Position numbers and translations under genes: made by a program | Shown: positions 45,434-54,514 of the stretch, piece by piece | How positions within the stretch are numbered: position 1 is the stretch's first letter | How the letters are laid out: each line of letters starts with the position of its first letter | Assembly (NCBI GenBank): GCA_905206805.1 | Contig: CAJLIR010000006.1 | Span: 1 to 64,000, forward strand | Reading direction: 5' to 3' | Source: an uncultured Caryophanales bacterium | GTDB taxonomy: Bacteria > Bacillota_I > Bacilli_A > RF39 > UBA660 | Length of the DNA: 64,000 nucleotides | The notes under the pieces: generated by a model | Seen by the model: the letters and a program-made list of their open reading frames with translations, nothing else | Told to the model about the DNA's origin: nothing | The model's database searches: none

Positions 45434-47548
45434 ATGAAAAAATTTAAAAATTTAAACTTGTTTATAGTATCTGGCTTTATATTTCTATTTTCTATCTTTT
45501 TTATAACTCCAGTATATGCTTTAGGAAGTGCTACAGTAGGTTTTAGTGGCAATTCTACTGTTAGTGTAGGTAGTAATATAACAGTACAATTATATGTATC
45601 AAATGTTAATGATGCAAATGGTGGTGTTGCAAGTTTTGAAGGAAATCTTTCTTTTGATTCTGATTATTTGGAATATGTATCAGGATCTGGTGCAACAACT
45701 CCTTATTTGTTTCAAATAAATACAGCTGCAAATTATAAAATTGCAGCTCTTGATACATCTTTAAGTAATGGCATTAAAAGTAGTAGTTCGACTAACGTTT
45801 TTACCTTTGTATTTAAAGCAAAAAAAGAAGGCTCAACAACTGTTAGTATTACAAATTTAAAATTGACTAATAGCAGTGAGAGAATGACTGGTAATGTTAG
45901 CCCAAAAACAATTACGATAAATACTCCTGCACCAGTTACAAAATCAAGTGATGCAACACTTAAAAGTTTATCAGCAACAGGCTATACATTAAGTCCTGAA
46001 TTTAATAAAGATATTACATCTTATAAGATTAAAGTTCCAGCAACTGCTACAACAGTTAGTTTACAAGGAAGTGCTAATCATAGTAAGGCAACAGTATCAG
46101 GACTTGGTAATATAAATTTAACTGGTGATACAACTGTTGCAACAATAAAAGTAACAGCCGAAGATGGAACGGTAAAAAATTATACAGTAACAATTGAAAA
46201 AGAAAAAACTACTCCTGTTACAAAGAGTAATGATGCAACACTTAAAAGTTTGGATGTTAGTGGATTTACTTTAAATCCAACTTTTAAAAGTAATGTAAAT
46301 ACTTATTCTATTAGGGTTAATAATAATATAACTGGTTTAAAAGTTACTGCTATTGCTAATAGTGATAAAGCTAGTGTTTCTATATCTGGAAATAGTGATT
46401 GGGAAGAAGGAAACAATATAATTACAATAAAAGTAACAGCAGAAGATGGAACAGTTAATAATTATATTGTTAATGTTAATAGAGCTTCACTAAATACAAC
46501 AAAAGCTATAAATAAATCGAGTGACAATTATTTAAAGAGTTTAATCATTCAATCATCACACGAAATGAAACCTATTTTTGATAAGAATTTAACTAATTAT
46601 AATATTACAGTACCTTATGAGGTTAGCAAACTTGATTTAACTGCTACTAGTAATGACTCTAAAGCAAAAGTTGAAATAATAGGTAATAGTAGTTTTAGTG
46701 TTGAAAAAGTAAATCTTGTTGAAGTTAAAGTAACTGCTGAGGATGGAAGTATTCGTATTTATTCTTTAAACGTTACTCGTAGTACAACTTCTAGTAAAAC
46801 TGATTTAAAAGATTTAGTAATAGATAATGTTAATTTAAGTCCAAAATTTGATTCAAATATTTTAGATTATACTGCTAATGTTGATGCTAAAACTGATAAA
46901 TTAAATATTAGATATACAACTAGTAATAGTGATAGTAAAGTCGAAATAATTGGTAATGATAATTTAAAAGAAGGAAATAATACTGTTTTAATAAAAGTAA
47001 CTGATAAGGAAGGCTTTACTAAGTATTATTCGATAAATGTTGTAAAAGAAAAATCAGGTAGTACTATTTTAGGTCTTAAACCACTTCATTTTGTACTTCT
47101 ATTCTTTATAATACTTCTTTTAATTGCGATAATTATTATTTTATTAATAAAAAGAAAAAAAGATGAGAACAAAAAATTGGAAGAAAAGAAGTTAATGCAA
47201 ACGCAACCAATAATTGAAGTAAAACCAGAATTTAATTTTAATTCAAAGAATTCTTCTGATGATGATGTTGTACACGGAAATATGAGTCAAAATAGTGGTA
47301 CTATAGGGACAAATCCAGAAAAGAAACAAATTTTTGATGCTAGTTATGAAAATAAAATTCCTTATGACCCTTATGATGAAACAGTTACTAAACAAGAATT
47401 AATTGATGCAATTCACGAAGCATCAGAAAAAAAGGATGTGTCTAAACTTCAAATGTTGTTGAGGCAAGAAGAGTTAAATAAGATGAAAAAAGAATTAAAG
47501 GAAAAAGAGGATTTAGAACAAAAAGAGGAAGATGAAAAATGGTGGTAA
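45434..47548 (+). CDS. Membrane-anchored cohesin-like protein with four cadherin-like repeats
   Basis: 704 residues. Signal peptide (FIVSGFIFLFSIFFITPVYA). Residues 30-170 are a cohesin-like domain: VGFSGNSTVSVGSNITVQLY, GNLSFDSDYLEYV, FTFVFKAKKEGSTTVSI. Four cadherin-like beta-sandwich repeats follow (172-545). A membrane helix (FVLLFFIILLLIAIIIILLI) near 553-576 and a charged cytoplasmic tail of about 125 residues with a predicted coiled coil (MKKELKEKEDLEQKEEDEKW) end the protein. It would display a cohesin above the membrane. AGGAGG precedes the ATG, 9 bases after the previous stop. Confidence 0.88.
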   Translation: MKKFKNLNLFIVSGFIFLFSIFFITPVYALGSATVGFSGNSTVSVGSNITVQLYVSNVNDANGGVASFEGNLSFDSDYLEYVSGSGATTPYLFQINTAANYKIAALDTSLSNGIKSSSSTNVFTFVFKAKKEGSTTVSITNLKLTNSSERMTGNVSPKTITINTPAPVTKSSDATLKSLSATGYTLSPEFNKDITSYKIKVPATATTVSLQGSANHSKATVSGLGNINLTGDTTVATIKVTAEDGTVKNYTVTIEKEKTTPVTKSNDATLKSLDVSGFTLNPTFKSNVNTYSIRVNNNITGLKVTAIANSDKASVSISGNSDWEEGNNIITIKVTAEDGTVNNYIVNVNRASLNTTKAINKSSDNYLKSLIIQSSHEMKPIFDKNLTNYNITVPYEVSKLDLTATSNDSKAKVEIIGNSSFSVEKVNLVEVKVTAEDGSIRIYSLNVTRSTTSSKTDLKDLVIDNVNLSPKFDSNILDYTANVDAKTDKLNIRYTTSNSDSKVEIIGNDNLKEGNNTVLIKVTDKEGFTKYYSINVVKEKSGSTILGLKPLHFVLLFFIILLLIAIIIILLIKRKKDENKKLEEKKLMQTQPIIEVKPEFNFNSKNSSDDDVVHGNMSQNSGTIGTNPEKKQIFDASYENKIPYDPYDETVTKQELIDAIHEASEKKDVSKLQMLLRQEELNKMKKELKEKEDLEQKEEDEKWW

Positions 47549-49239
47549 AAAATATATTAAATAAGAATATTAAATTATTTCTATTTTCTATTCTTTCTTT
47601 TTGTTTTCTTTTATTTCCATTTATAGCTAAAGCTGATGGAAGTGTGTCATCTGGCTTTAGTGGAAATGATAGTGTTTATGTCGGAAATACTATTGATGTA
47701 ACTCTTTATGTAAATGAAAGTGGTAGTGCTTCAGGTATTATGGCAATACAAGGAAGTTTGTCGTATGATAGTAGTAAATTAACGCTTTTAAATTCAGTTT
47801 CATTAGCGCCATATCAAATTCAAATAAATGGTAATAGTATTGCCGGGATGGATACTAGTGGTTCCAGAACAATCAGAGGTTATTCAAATATAATGAAATT
47901 TACATTTAAAGCAAATTCACTAGGAAGTGCTACAGTAAGTTTTAATGGAGCTAAATATATTGATGGCAACAATTCTTATATTAACGGTGGTGGATGTAGT
48001 AGAACAATAAATATTGTAAATCCTCCTAGTTCAAATAATAATTTAAGTAGTTTGACAGTTAGTAGTGGAAATATCAATTTTGATAAAAATAATACTAACT
48101 ATAATATAAGTGTTGATTCAAATGTAACAAGTATAAATATTGGTGCAACTGCAGAAGATGGGGGAGCTAGTGTATCAGGAACTGGAACTAAAAATTTAGG
48201 ATACGGTAATAATTCTTTTGGTATTACTGTAACAGCTCCAAGTGGTGCTACAAAAACATATACAGTAAATGTTAATCGTAAAGATGATAGAAGTAGTAAT
48301 AATAAACTTTCTAGTTTAAGTGTAAATGATGGTGAAATTAATCCTAGTTTTAATGCAGATAATGAGTCTTATGATGTATCAGTTCCATTTAGTGTAGATA
48401 ATTTAAGAATAAATGCTAAAGCACAAGATGGTAAATCAAGAATTGATATTTCTGATACTTCTTTAATTGCTGAGGAAACAAAGGATATATATATAACGGT
48501 AACAGCAGAAAATGGAGCTAAAAAAATCTATACAATTCATGCTACCCGTGGTAAAGATCCGAATAAAGTTCTTTCAACGAATAATTTTTTAGAAAGTTTA
48601 ACTGTAAGTTCAGGTGTACTTAGTCCAATTTTTAATAAAGAACAGGATAAATATATCATTTATCTTCCTTATGAAGTTGATTCAATTGATATAACAGGTA
48701 TTGTAGAGGATAAAAGGTATGCAACTATAAAAAAAGATGGACCAGAAAAATTAAGTGTTGGAAATAATACTTATACTTTATCTGTAACATCAGAAGATAA
48801 CTCAGTTAGAACATATACAATAATTGTATCAAGAGGAATAAGTATGACTGAGGAAACATTGAGTTCTAATATTTATTTAAAAAGTATTAAATTAAAAAAA
48901 GGTTCATTAAAAGAATCATTTGACAAAGAAATATTTGATTATACTTATACTGGTAGTGAAGTAGAAGCAATTCCTGAAGATGAAAATAGTACGGTGACGG
49001 TTATAAATCGTAATAATAAAATAATTATTATGGTAAAATCTCCTTCAGGAAGTATTGGTATTTATACATTAACTCCATATAAGTCAAATTTAATTAATAT
49101 TATTATTTATATAATTTTATCTTTAACAAATATAGTAGGTGGAGTAGGATTTTATATAATATATAAAAAAAATAAAAAGAACAATTCTAAAGTAAAAAAA
49201 CAAGATAAAGAGAGAATAACAGTAGATAATAAAAACTAG
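47539..49239 (+). CDS. Second membrane-anchored cohesin-like protein with four repeats
   Basis: 566 residues, overlapping the previous gene by 10 bases. Signal peptide (LFLFSILSFCFLLFPFIAKA), a cohesin-like domain (SGFSGNDSVYVGNTIDVTLY, GSLSYDSSKLTLLN, MKFTFKANSLGSATVSFNGA), four cadherin-like repeats (about 180-510), one membrane helix near 517-540 (IIIYIILSLTNIVGGVGFYI) and a short basic tail (KKNKKNN). It is close in layout to its neighbour but lacks the long tail. Together they would be two anchor points for dockerin-bearing proteins. Confidence 0.88.
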   Translation: MVVKNILNKNIKLFLFSILSFCFLLFPFIAKADGSVSSGFSGNDSVYVGNTIDVTLYVNESGSASGIMAIQGSLSYDSSKLTLLNSVSLAPYQIQINGNSIAGMDTSGSRTIRGYSNIMKFTFKANSLGSATVSFNGAKYIDGNNSYINGGGCSRTINIVNPPSSNNNLSSLTVSSGNINFDKNNTNYNISVDSNVTSINIGATAEDGGASVSGTGTKNLGYGNNSFGITVTAPSGATKTYTVNVNRKDDRSSNNKLSSLSVNDGEINPSFNADNESYDVSVPFSVDNLRINAKAQDGKSRIDISDTSLIAEETKDIYITVTAENGAKKIYTIHATRGKDPNKVLSTNNFLESLTVSSGVLSPIFNKEQDKYIIYLPYEVDSIDITGIVEDKRYATIKKDGPEKLSVGNNTYTLSVTSEDNSVRTYTIIVSRGISMTEETLSSNIYLKSIKLKKGSLKESFDKEIFDYTYTGSEVEAIPEDENSTVTVINRNNKIIIMVKSPSGSIGIYTLTPYKSNLINIIIYIILSLTNIVGGVGFYIIYKKNKKNNSKVKKQDKERITVDNKN

Positions 49240-49241
49240 TT

Positions 49242-49266
49242 AAAGTAGATTATTCTACTTTTTTCT
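49242..49266 (+). terminator. Terminator of the cohesin operon
   Basis: AAAGTAGA (49242-49249) pairs with TCTACTTT (49254-49261), loop TTAT, followed by T residues. Confidence 0.85.
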
Positions 49267-49278
49267 TTAATCAATAGA

Positions 49279-49308
49279 TTGATATATATTTAAATGTTAT
49301 GATACAAT
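49279..49308 (+). promoter_or_regulatory. Promoter of the gene at 49331
   Basis: TTGATA (49279-49284), an 18-base spacer, TACAAT (49303-49308), 23 bases before the ATG. Confidence 0.5.
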
Positions 49309-49330
49309 GTAAGTGTGAGGTAAATAAAGT

Positions 49331-49777
49331 ATGGGTAGTGTTTTGAAAAAATTAGATAAAAAGGTTTATATTTTAATATTTGCTATTATTTTAATATTGG
49401 TTATTGCCTTTTTTATAATAAAAAATATTAATAGAAAAGAAATAAGTGAAGAAGAAAGATTATCAAATTTATTAATAAAAATGAGTAGTGAATTTTATGA
49501 AAATTTTTATTATGATCAAATAGGCAGTACAGAAGAAGATAGAATTAATTTTGTAAAAAAATACGAAACTATTGGTATAAAGTTTAATCTTGATAATTTA
49601 TCAAGATATAATTTTGATGAAAATAATGAATTAATTAAAGAGTTTATTAATTCAAATACTAATCTAGAATGTAATAGAGTTAATACAAAAGCAATTATTT
49701 ATCCAGTAGAACCATATTCAAAGAAATCATATAATATAAAAATAGAATTAGATTGTAGTCTTGATAATAATAAATAA
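49331..49777 (+). CDS. Single-pass membrane protein, paralog of the gene at 29931
   Basis: 148 residues: a short basic N-terminus, one membrane helix (ILIFAIILILVIAFFII) and an outer domain. It shares with the 29931 protein the blocks SSEFYENFYYD, KKYETIGIKFNLDNLSRY, NTNLECNRVNTKAIIYP and KKSYNIKIELDC. Two conserved Cys may pair. It has its own promoter. Position just after the cohesin operon, with its paralog just before the giant gene, suggests a duplicated accessory protein of the surface locus. Confidence 0.8.
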   Translation: MGSVLKKLDKKVYILIFAIILILVIAFFIIKNINRKEISEEERLSNLLIKMSSEFYENFYYDQIGSTEEDRINFVKKYETIGIKFNLDNLSRYNFDENNELIKEFINSNTNLECNRVNTKAIIYPVEPYSKKSYNIKIELDCSLDNNK

Positions 49778-49789
49778 TTATAATTTTTG

Positions 49790-50202
49790 ACAAATATATT
49801 CATATATATACAAATTTTTCATAATTTTTAATAGAGGTGGATTATGAAAAAAATATTATGTATTATATTATGCTTTTGTATGTTTTTACCATTTTCAATA
49901 AAGGCTGATGAAGTTGATTTAGCACCTAATGCAGGAAGTGCAGTTTTAATGGAATTTGAAACAGGTGAAATAATTTTTGAAAAAAATTCTCACGAGAAAT
50001 TGCACCCAGCATCAATGACAAAAATTATGTCTATGTTAATAATTATGGAACATATTGATAAAGGTTTAATTGGTTGGGATGATGTAGTAACAGCAAGTGA
50101 GAATGCATCTGGTATGGGAGGCTCACAAATTTTACTTGAAACTGGCGAAAAAATGAAAGTTAGTGATTTATTTAAGGGAATTGCGGTTGCAAGCGGAAAT
50201 GA
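49790..50202 (+). repeat. 413-bp direct repeat, copy 1 (dacA promoter and 5' end)
   Basis: Matches 51972-52384 at an offset of 2182. One mismatch seen (A49814 versus T51996, in the -10 box). The left junction lies within the -35 hexamer; the right junction lies in the SGN motif codons. Confidence 0.94.
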
Positions 50203-50266
50203 TGTGGTGGTAGCCAAAAAGCAGTCGCTAGTTATAGGAGAAGAAATAATAATAGAACAACATTAA
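49844..50266 (+). pseudogene. Truncated copy of the D-Ala-D-Ala carboxypeptidase gene
   Basis: The first ~119 residues equal the intact DacA-type protein at 52026, including the signal peptide and catalytic SMTK. After SGND the frame changes to VVVAKKQSLVIGEEIIIEQH and stops. The KTG motif and the C-terminal domain are missing, so it is not an active enzyme, although it could still be exported. The foreign tail starts the segment shared with 60468-60586. Confidence 0.93.
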
Positions 50267-50341
50267 GACCTTATATTTTAAAGTATTACTATAATTTGTA
50301 TATATAGGCAAATTATTTGACTTTTTTTTGGAGGTGGTAAA

Positions 50342-51067
50342 ATGTCAGTGTTTAAGATTGAAAAGACAAAAGATTATACCGTTATGTCAAATTATCATTT
50401 AAGAGATAAAAATTTAAGTTATAAAGCAAAAGGTTTATTGTCGTTTATGTTATCATTACCAGATGACTGGGATTATTCTTTAAATGGTTTATGTTCGATT
50501 AGCAAAGAAAGTAGGGATGGAATAAGATCCATACTTAGAGAGTTGCAAGAACATCATTATGTAGAAATAGAAAAAGTAAGAGGAGATAAAGGATATTTTG
50601 AATATAACTATTTAATATATGAAATGCCACATTGGATTTGTTTGGAAAATGAGAAAAATAATCCAGATATGGAAATTCCACACCTGGATATTCCAAATGT
50701 GGAAAATACTACACAAATAAATACTAATAAACAAATAGAAAAAGATGATAAAACAAAAATATCATCTTTTTTTGTTGCAGAAGAACACAATCTATTAACA
50801 TTGGAGTTAATAGATAGAGGTTACTTAACTGAAAATGATATGCAAATTTTTTATTATGATAATTTATTTGAACAATTATTAAAGGGAGAAAATTCATATA
50901 AAGACTTAATTCAAATAATACACTATATAGTTCCAAGAGTGATTAATCGAAATTTTAAAGATGAAGATGGGAATGTTATTGTTAATAAATTTGGATATTT
51001 CAAAAATGCTATTATAGATAATATAAATAAGTTAAATAAAAGAAATGAAAGCTTATGGGAATTATAA
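50342..51067 (+). CDS. Plasmid/ICE-type winged-helix replication-like protein
   Basis: 241 residues. The N-terminal 90 residues (YTVMSNYHLRDKNLSYKAKG, then LPDDWDYSLNGL and GIRSILRELQEHHYV) match the helix-turn-helix domain found at the start of replication-initiator-like proteins of conjugative elements and plasmids in Bacillota. A Pro/Asn/Thr linker follows, then a helical C-terminal domain (LIDRGYLTENDMQIFYYD). It probably bound element DNA. GGAGGTGG precedes the ATG. No partner genes of a conjugative element are present. Confidence 0.78.
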   Translation: MSVFKIEKTKDYTVMSNYHLRDKNLSYKAKGLLSFMLSLPDDWDYSLNGLCSISKESRDGIRSILRELQEHHYVEIEKVRGDKGYFEYNYLIYEMPHWICLENEKNNPDMEIPHLDIPNVENTTQINTNKQIEKDDKTKISSFFVAEEHNLLTLELIDRGYLTENDMQIFYYDNLFEQLLKGENSYKDLIQIIHYIVPRVINRNFKDEDGNVIVNKFGYFKNAIIDNINKLNKRNESLWEL

Positions 51068-51150
51068 ACTTAAAGCAAATTTAGAAAAAGTTTATTATAA
51101 ATTCATATTATATATGATATAATTATATTGAATTGTTATGGAGGATATAA

Positions 51151-51927
51151 ATGAAAAAAATTATTTTTGCAGTATGTTGTTTAATTATTTTTATCATTTT
51201 AATTTTAAAAAATGTTTCATTTGGAATAACTGATTTTATTGACAAAAAAAATGACTTAATTATAAAAATTCCTAAAACATATATAAATAAAATTGAGAAT
51301 AAAGAAGGTGTAATTGTACTTAAAACAATTAAGAGTAAAAGAATTTTGAAGAATGATATGGATAAAATTATTGAAAGTTTAGAAAAAAAGATGTGTAATC
51401 AAAAAGATGTATATTATGATATAGCAAACAATATAAAAATAACTGGTTATGAAATTAAGTCAAAAAATTTAATCAATTATTTGTATATTAATTATTCTAA
51501 AGAAGATTATGATGCATATAACTGTCAGAAAATAACATATCCAGAATTAATAAAGTATGTAGTACGTTCTCAGGCAAATAATCAATGCGTATTAGTTAAT
51601 GGATATAAGTATAAAAATGAAGATGGAAATTTATATAATGTTTATCTTGATTGTATTGGTAGTATTTTAATACAAAATGGTGCAGGTTATATGACTCATT
51701 TACAATCTTTACTTTATTCTAATTTAATTGATATGAATGATATTTTAAATTTTTTTGAATATCAGTTTGAGATAAATAATGGTACTAAAGAAACAATAGA
51801 TAATAATGGTACCGTTTTATATAAAACAAATTATTTTTCATTACTTAAATGTAATACACTTGATGGTAATAAGGATATATATATGGGTAATGAAAATTTT
51901 GTTTATAAAAGTGATTATTGTAAATAG
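51151..51927 (+). CDS. Exported protein of unknown function
   Basis: 258 residues. Signal peptide or anchor (IIFAVCCLIIFIILIL). The mature part is mixed with several Cys (KMCNQ, NCQKIT, NNQCVL, YLDCIG, LLKCN, SDYCK), so disulfides are likely. No family recognised. GGAGGATAT precedes the ATG. It lies inside the segment between the two dacA copies. Confidence 0.7.
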   Translation: MKKIIFAVCCLIIFIILILKNVSFGITDFIDKKNDLIIKIPKTYINKIENKEGVIVLKTIKSKRILKNDMDKIIESLEKKMCNQKDVYYDIANNIKITGYEIKSKNLINYLYINYSKEDYDAYNCQKITYPELIKYVVRSQANNQCVLVNGYKYKNEDGNLYNVYLDCIGSILIQNGAGYMTHLQSLLYSNLIDMNDILNFFEYQFEINNGTKETIDNNGTVLYKTNYFSLLKCNTLDGNKDIYMGNENFVYKSDYCK

Positions 51928-51971
51928 TTTTATATTAATGTATCAGATGAAATAAAAAATTCTATAAATTT

Positions 51972-52384
51972 ACAAATATATTCATATATATACAATTTTT
52001 TCATAATTTTTAATAGAGGTGGATTATGAAAAAAATATTATGTATTATATTATGCTTTTGTATGTTTTTACCATTTTCAATAAAGGCTGATGAAGTTGAT
52101 TTAGCACCTAATGCAGGAAGTGCAGTTTTAATGGAATTTGAAACAGGTGAAATAATTTTTGAAAAAAATTCTCACGAGAAATTGCACCCAGCATCAATGA
52201 CAAAAATTATGTCTATGTTAATAATTATGGAACATATTGATAAAGGTTTAATTGGTTGGGATGATGTAGTAACAGCAAGTGAGAATGCATCTGGTATGGG
52301 AGGCTCACAAATTTTACTTGAAACTGGCGAAAAAATGAAAGTTAGTGATTTATTTAAGGGAATTGCGGTTGCAAGCGGAAATGA
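51972..52384 (+). repeat. 413-bp direct repeat, copy 2
   Basis: Second copy of 49790-50202, continuous with the intact carboxypeptidase gene. The promoter here reads TTTACA - 16 - TACAAT (51969-51996), its -35 box being formed across the junction. Confidence 0.94.
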
Positions 52385-53180
52385 CGCTGTTGTAGCGATG
52401 TCGGAGTATATAGCAGGTACTGAAGAAGCATTTGTTAAAATGATGAATGAAAAAGTTAAAGAACTAGGTTTAAACGATACAAACTTTAAAAATGTACACG
52501 GATTAGATGATGCTAATCACTATTCGAGTGCTTATGATATGGCTATGATGGCTAGAGAATTAATAAAACATAAAACTGTTTTAAAATATACATCTATTTA
52601 TGAAGATTATTTAAGAAAAGGAACTGATAAAGAATTTTGGCTTGTTAATACAAATAAATTAGTAAGATTTTATGATGGAGCGGATGGACTTAAAACAGGA
52701 TATACAAAAGAGGCTGGATATTGTCTTACTGCAACAGCAACAAAAAATAATATGCGACTTATTGCAGTAGCAATGAATGAACCAGATAGTAAAACAAGAA
52801 ATGCAGAAGTAACATCTATGCTCGATTATGGATTTGCTCAATATTCAACAGAAACTTTATTATCTACTGAAAGTGTTTTAGATAAAGCTTTAGTTGATAA
52901 AGGCAAAAAAGAATATGTAGAAATAATACCAACAGAAAATATTACTTTCTTAAATAAAAAAACAGAAGAAAAAAAGAATGCCTCATACGAAATTAAGTTA
53001 AATAAATTATCTGCACCATTAAAAAAAGGTGATGTAGTAGGGACATTAATTGTAAAATTTGATGATAATAATCAAAAGTGTGTAGATATAACAATAAAAG
53101 AAGATGTAGACAAATGCAATATTTTTGAATTATTTATTAGATATTTATGTGATGTATTAAGTGGGAATATAAAATTCTAA
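52026..53180 (+). CDS. D-alanyl-D-alanine carboxypeptidase (S11)
   Basis: 384 residues. Signal peptide (ILCIILCFCMFLPFSIKA). Penicillin-binding motifs are SMTK near residue 57, SGN near 116-118 and KTGYT near 221. A C-terminal beta domain follows (about 275-360), and the end (IFELFIRYLCDVLSG) may be an amphipathic membrane anchor. It trims the terminal D-Ala of peptidoglycan stem peptides. The intact copy of a duplicated gene; see the 413-bp repeats. It shows that the organism has a peptidoglycan wall, unlike Mollicutes. Confidence 0.95.
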   Translation: MKKILCIILCFCMFLPFSIKADEVDLAPNAGSAVLMEFETGEIIFEKNSHEKLHPASMTKIMSMLIIMEHIDKGLIGWDDVVTASENASGMGGSQILLETGEKMKVSDLFKGIAVASGNDAVVAMSEYIAGTEEAFVKMMNEKVKELGLNDTNFKNVHGLDDANHYSSAYDMAMMARELIKHKTVLKYTSIYEDYLRKGTDKEFWLVNTNKLVRFYDGADGLKTGYTKEAGYCLTATATKNNMRLIAVAMNEPDSKTRNAEVTSMLDYGFAQYSTETLLSTESVLDKALVDKGKKEYVEIIPTENITFLNKKTEEKKNASYEIKLNKLSAPLKKGDVVGTLIVKFDDNNQKCVDITIKEDVDKCNIFELFIRYLCDVLSGNIKF

Positions 53181-53208
53181 GGATTATCACAATTGGTAAT
53201 TCTTTTTT
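53181..53208 (+). terminator. Terminator after the carboxypeptidase gene
   Basis: GGATTATC pairs with GGTAATTC (two G:T pairs) around ACAATT, then a T run. It has the same plan as the terminators at 58631, 59961 and 61501. Confidence 0.75.
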
Positions 53209-53286
53209 ATTATTAAAATTTTATAAATTTCACCCAATAGTTAATTCTATTTTATAAATGCATAATATAAGATAGGAGGGTAAAAT

Positions 53287-54414
53287 ATGTATAATAATTG
53301 TAACTGTAATGATGATTATGAAAGAATAAAAAAACGTATAGATGAGGAAAGCAAAAAATATAAACAATGTTATATACAAGGTCCACCTGGACCAAAAGGA
53401 GAACAGGGAATTAAAGGAGATCCAGGTCCAGCTACTATCAGAGTAGGTAGTACAGAAACTGTAGAATCTAGTGAACCCGCTTTAGTAATAAATACTGGTA
53501 CGAAAGAAGACGTAATTTTAGATTTTAAAATACCAAAAGGTGATAAAGGAGATAAAGGAGAACAAGGTATTCAAGGAATGCAGGGACCAAAAGGAGAACA
53601 GGGGGATAAAGGTGATATTGGTTTAAAAGGTGATAAGGGTGAAAAGGGAGAACCAGGACCAACTACTATCAGAGTAGGTAGTACGGAAACAGTGGAATCT
53701 GGTGAATCCGCTTTAGTAATAAATGCTGGTACAAAAGATGACATAATTTTAAATTTTAAAATACCAAAAGGTGATAAAGGAGATAAGGGAGATTCAGGTC
53801 CTAGAGGACTTCCTGGAGAAATAGGCAGAACTGAACATATAGCAATAGACGAAACTGAAACTCTTGAACCAGGTGAACCTGCTCAAGTTATGGATACTTT
53901 TGAAAATTGGGTTCATCACTTATCATTTCTTATACCAAAAGGAGAAAAAGGTGATTTAGGTCCTGTAGGACCTCAGGGACCTACGGGGCAATCATTTGTA
54001 TCTTCGTATGGAATTAGATATTCAATGACTGATACTCAGCTCAATTTACCACAGGCAACTGATACTGTAATTCCTTTACCAGAAAAGGGCATTTCATTTT
54101 TTACAGAGTATCCTGATGATAATTCAATCAAGATAAAAGAAAGTGGAGTTTATTTGGTATCATATTTATTATGTGCTGCAACTAATGAAGAATGTTCTAT
54201 AACAATGTCGGTTAGAGCAAATGATATACTTCAACCTGCAACAAGTGCTACTAGTGAGTTTCAAGCACAGTTGATAAATAATATAAGTGGGTCAACAATT
54301 ATATCATTACAAACAAATGATCTTATAACACTGAATGTAAAATCTTCTAAGAATGTTAACATGAAGTTTAATGGTAGTACTAATGCAATGTTGAGTATTA
54401 TTAAAATTCATTAA
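53287..54414 (+). CDS. Collagen-like protein with BclA-type C-terminal domain (first of two)
   Basis: 375 residues. The N-terminus (NNCNCNDDYERIKKRIDEE, then QCYIQGPPGP) has Cys and a helix but no signal peptide. Gly-X-Y stretches near 33-48, 87-130, 170-185 and 225-240 alternate with three small beta modules (TIRVGSTETVES through IPKGDKGDKG). The last ~135 residues (ISFFTEYPDDNSIKIKESGV onward) resemble the trimeric TNF/C1q-like domain of BclA exosporium proteins. Likely a trimeric surface filament. AGGAGGG precedes the ATG. Confidence 0.88.
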   Translation: MYNNCNCNDDYERIKKRIDEESKKYKQCYIQGPPGPKGEQGIKGDPGPATIRVGSTETVESSEPALVINTGTKEDVILDFKIPKGDKGDKGEQGIQGMQGPKGEQGDKGDIGLKGDKGEKGEPGPTTIRVGSTETVESGESALVINAGTKDDIILNFKIPKGDKGDKGDSGPRGLPGEIGRTEHIAIDETETLEPGEPAQVMDTFENWVHHLSFLIPKGEKGDLGPVGPQGPTGQSFVSSYGIRYSMTDTQLNLPQATDTVIPLPEKGISFFTEYPDDNSIKIKESGVYLVSYLLCAATNEECSITMSVRANDILQPATSATSEFQAQLINNISGSTIISLQTNDLITLNVKSSKNVNMKFNGSTNAMLSIIKIH

Positions 54415-54422
54415 TAAATTTT

Positions 54423-54451
54423 AATCAAGTAATTGTTACTTGATTTTTTTT
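54423..54451 (+). terminator. Terminator after the first collagen-like gene
   Basis: AATCAAGTAA (54423-54432) pairs with TTACTTGATT (54436-54445), loop TTG, then T run. Confidence 0.85.
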
Positions 54452-54514
54452 GTTATATATTAATTAAGTCCTTTTTTATGTATTTAATATATTATAATAA
54501 AGGAAAGTGAAAAT

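Larger units (their letters stand above)
50203..51971 (+). mobile_element. 1.77-kb segment inserted between dacA copies, likely mobile-element remnant
   Basis: Lies between two direct copies of the dacA 5' region. It holds a plasmid/ICE-type replication-like protein gene (50342) and an exported unknown protein (51151). No integrase, relaxase or inverted repeat is visible. The left 100 bases recur at 60488-60586. The layout fits single-crossover integration of a circle that carried the dacA fragment, or a duplication followed by loss. Confidence 0.5.

Noticed and set aside
50203..51971. A full integrative conjugative element.
   Set aside because: Only one replication-like gene is present; no integrase, relaxase or type IV secretion gene.
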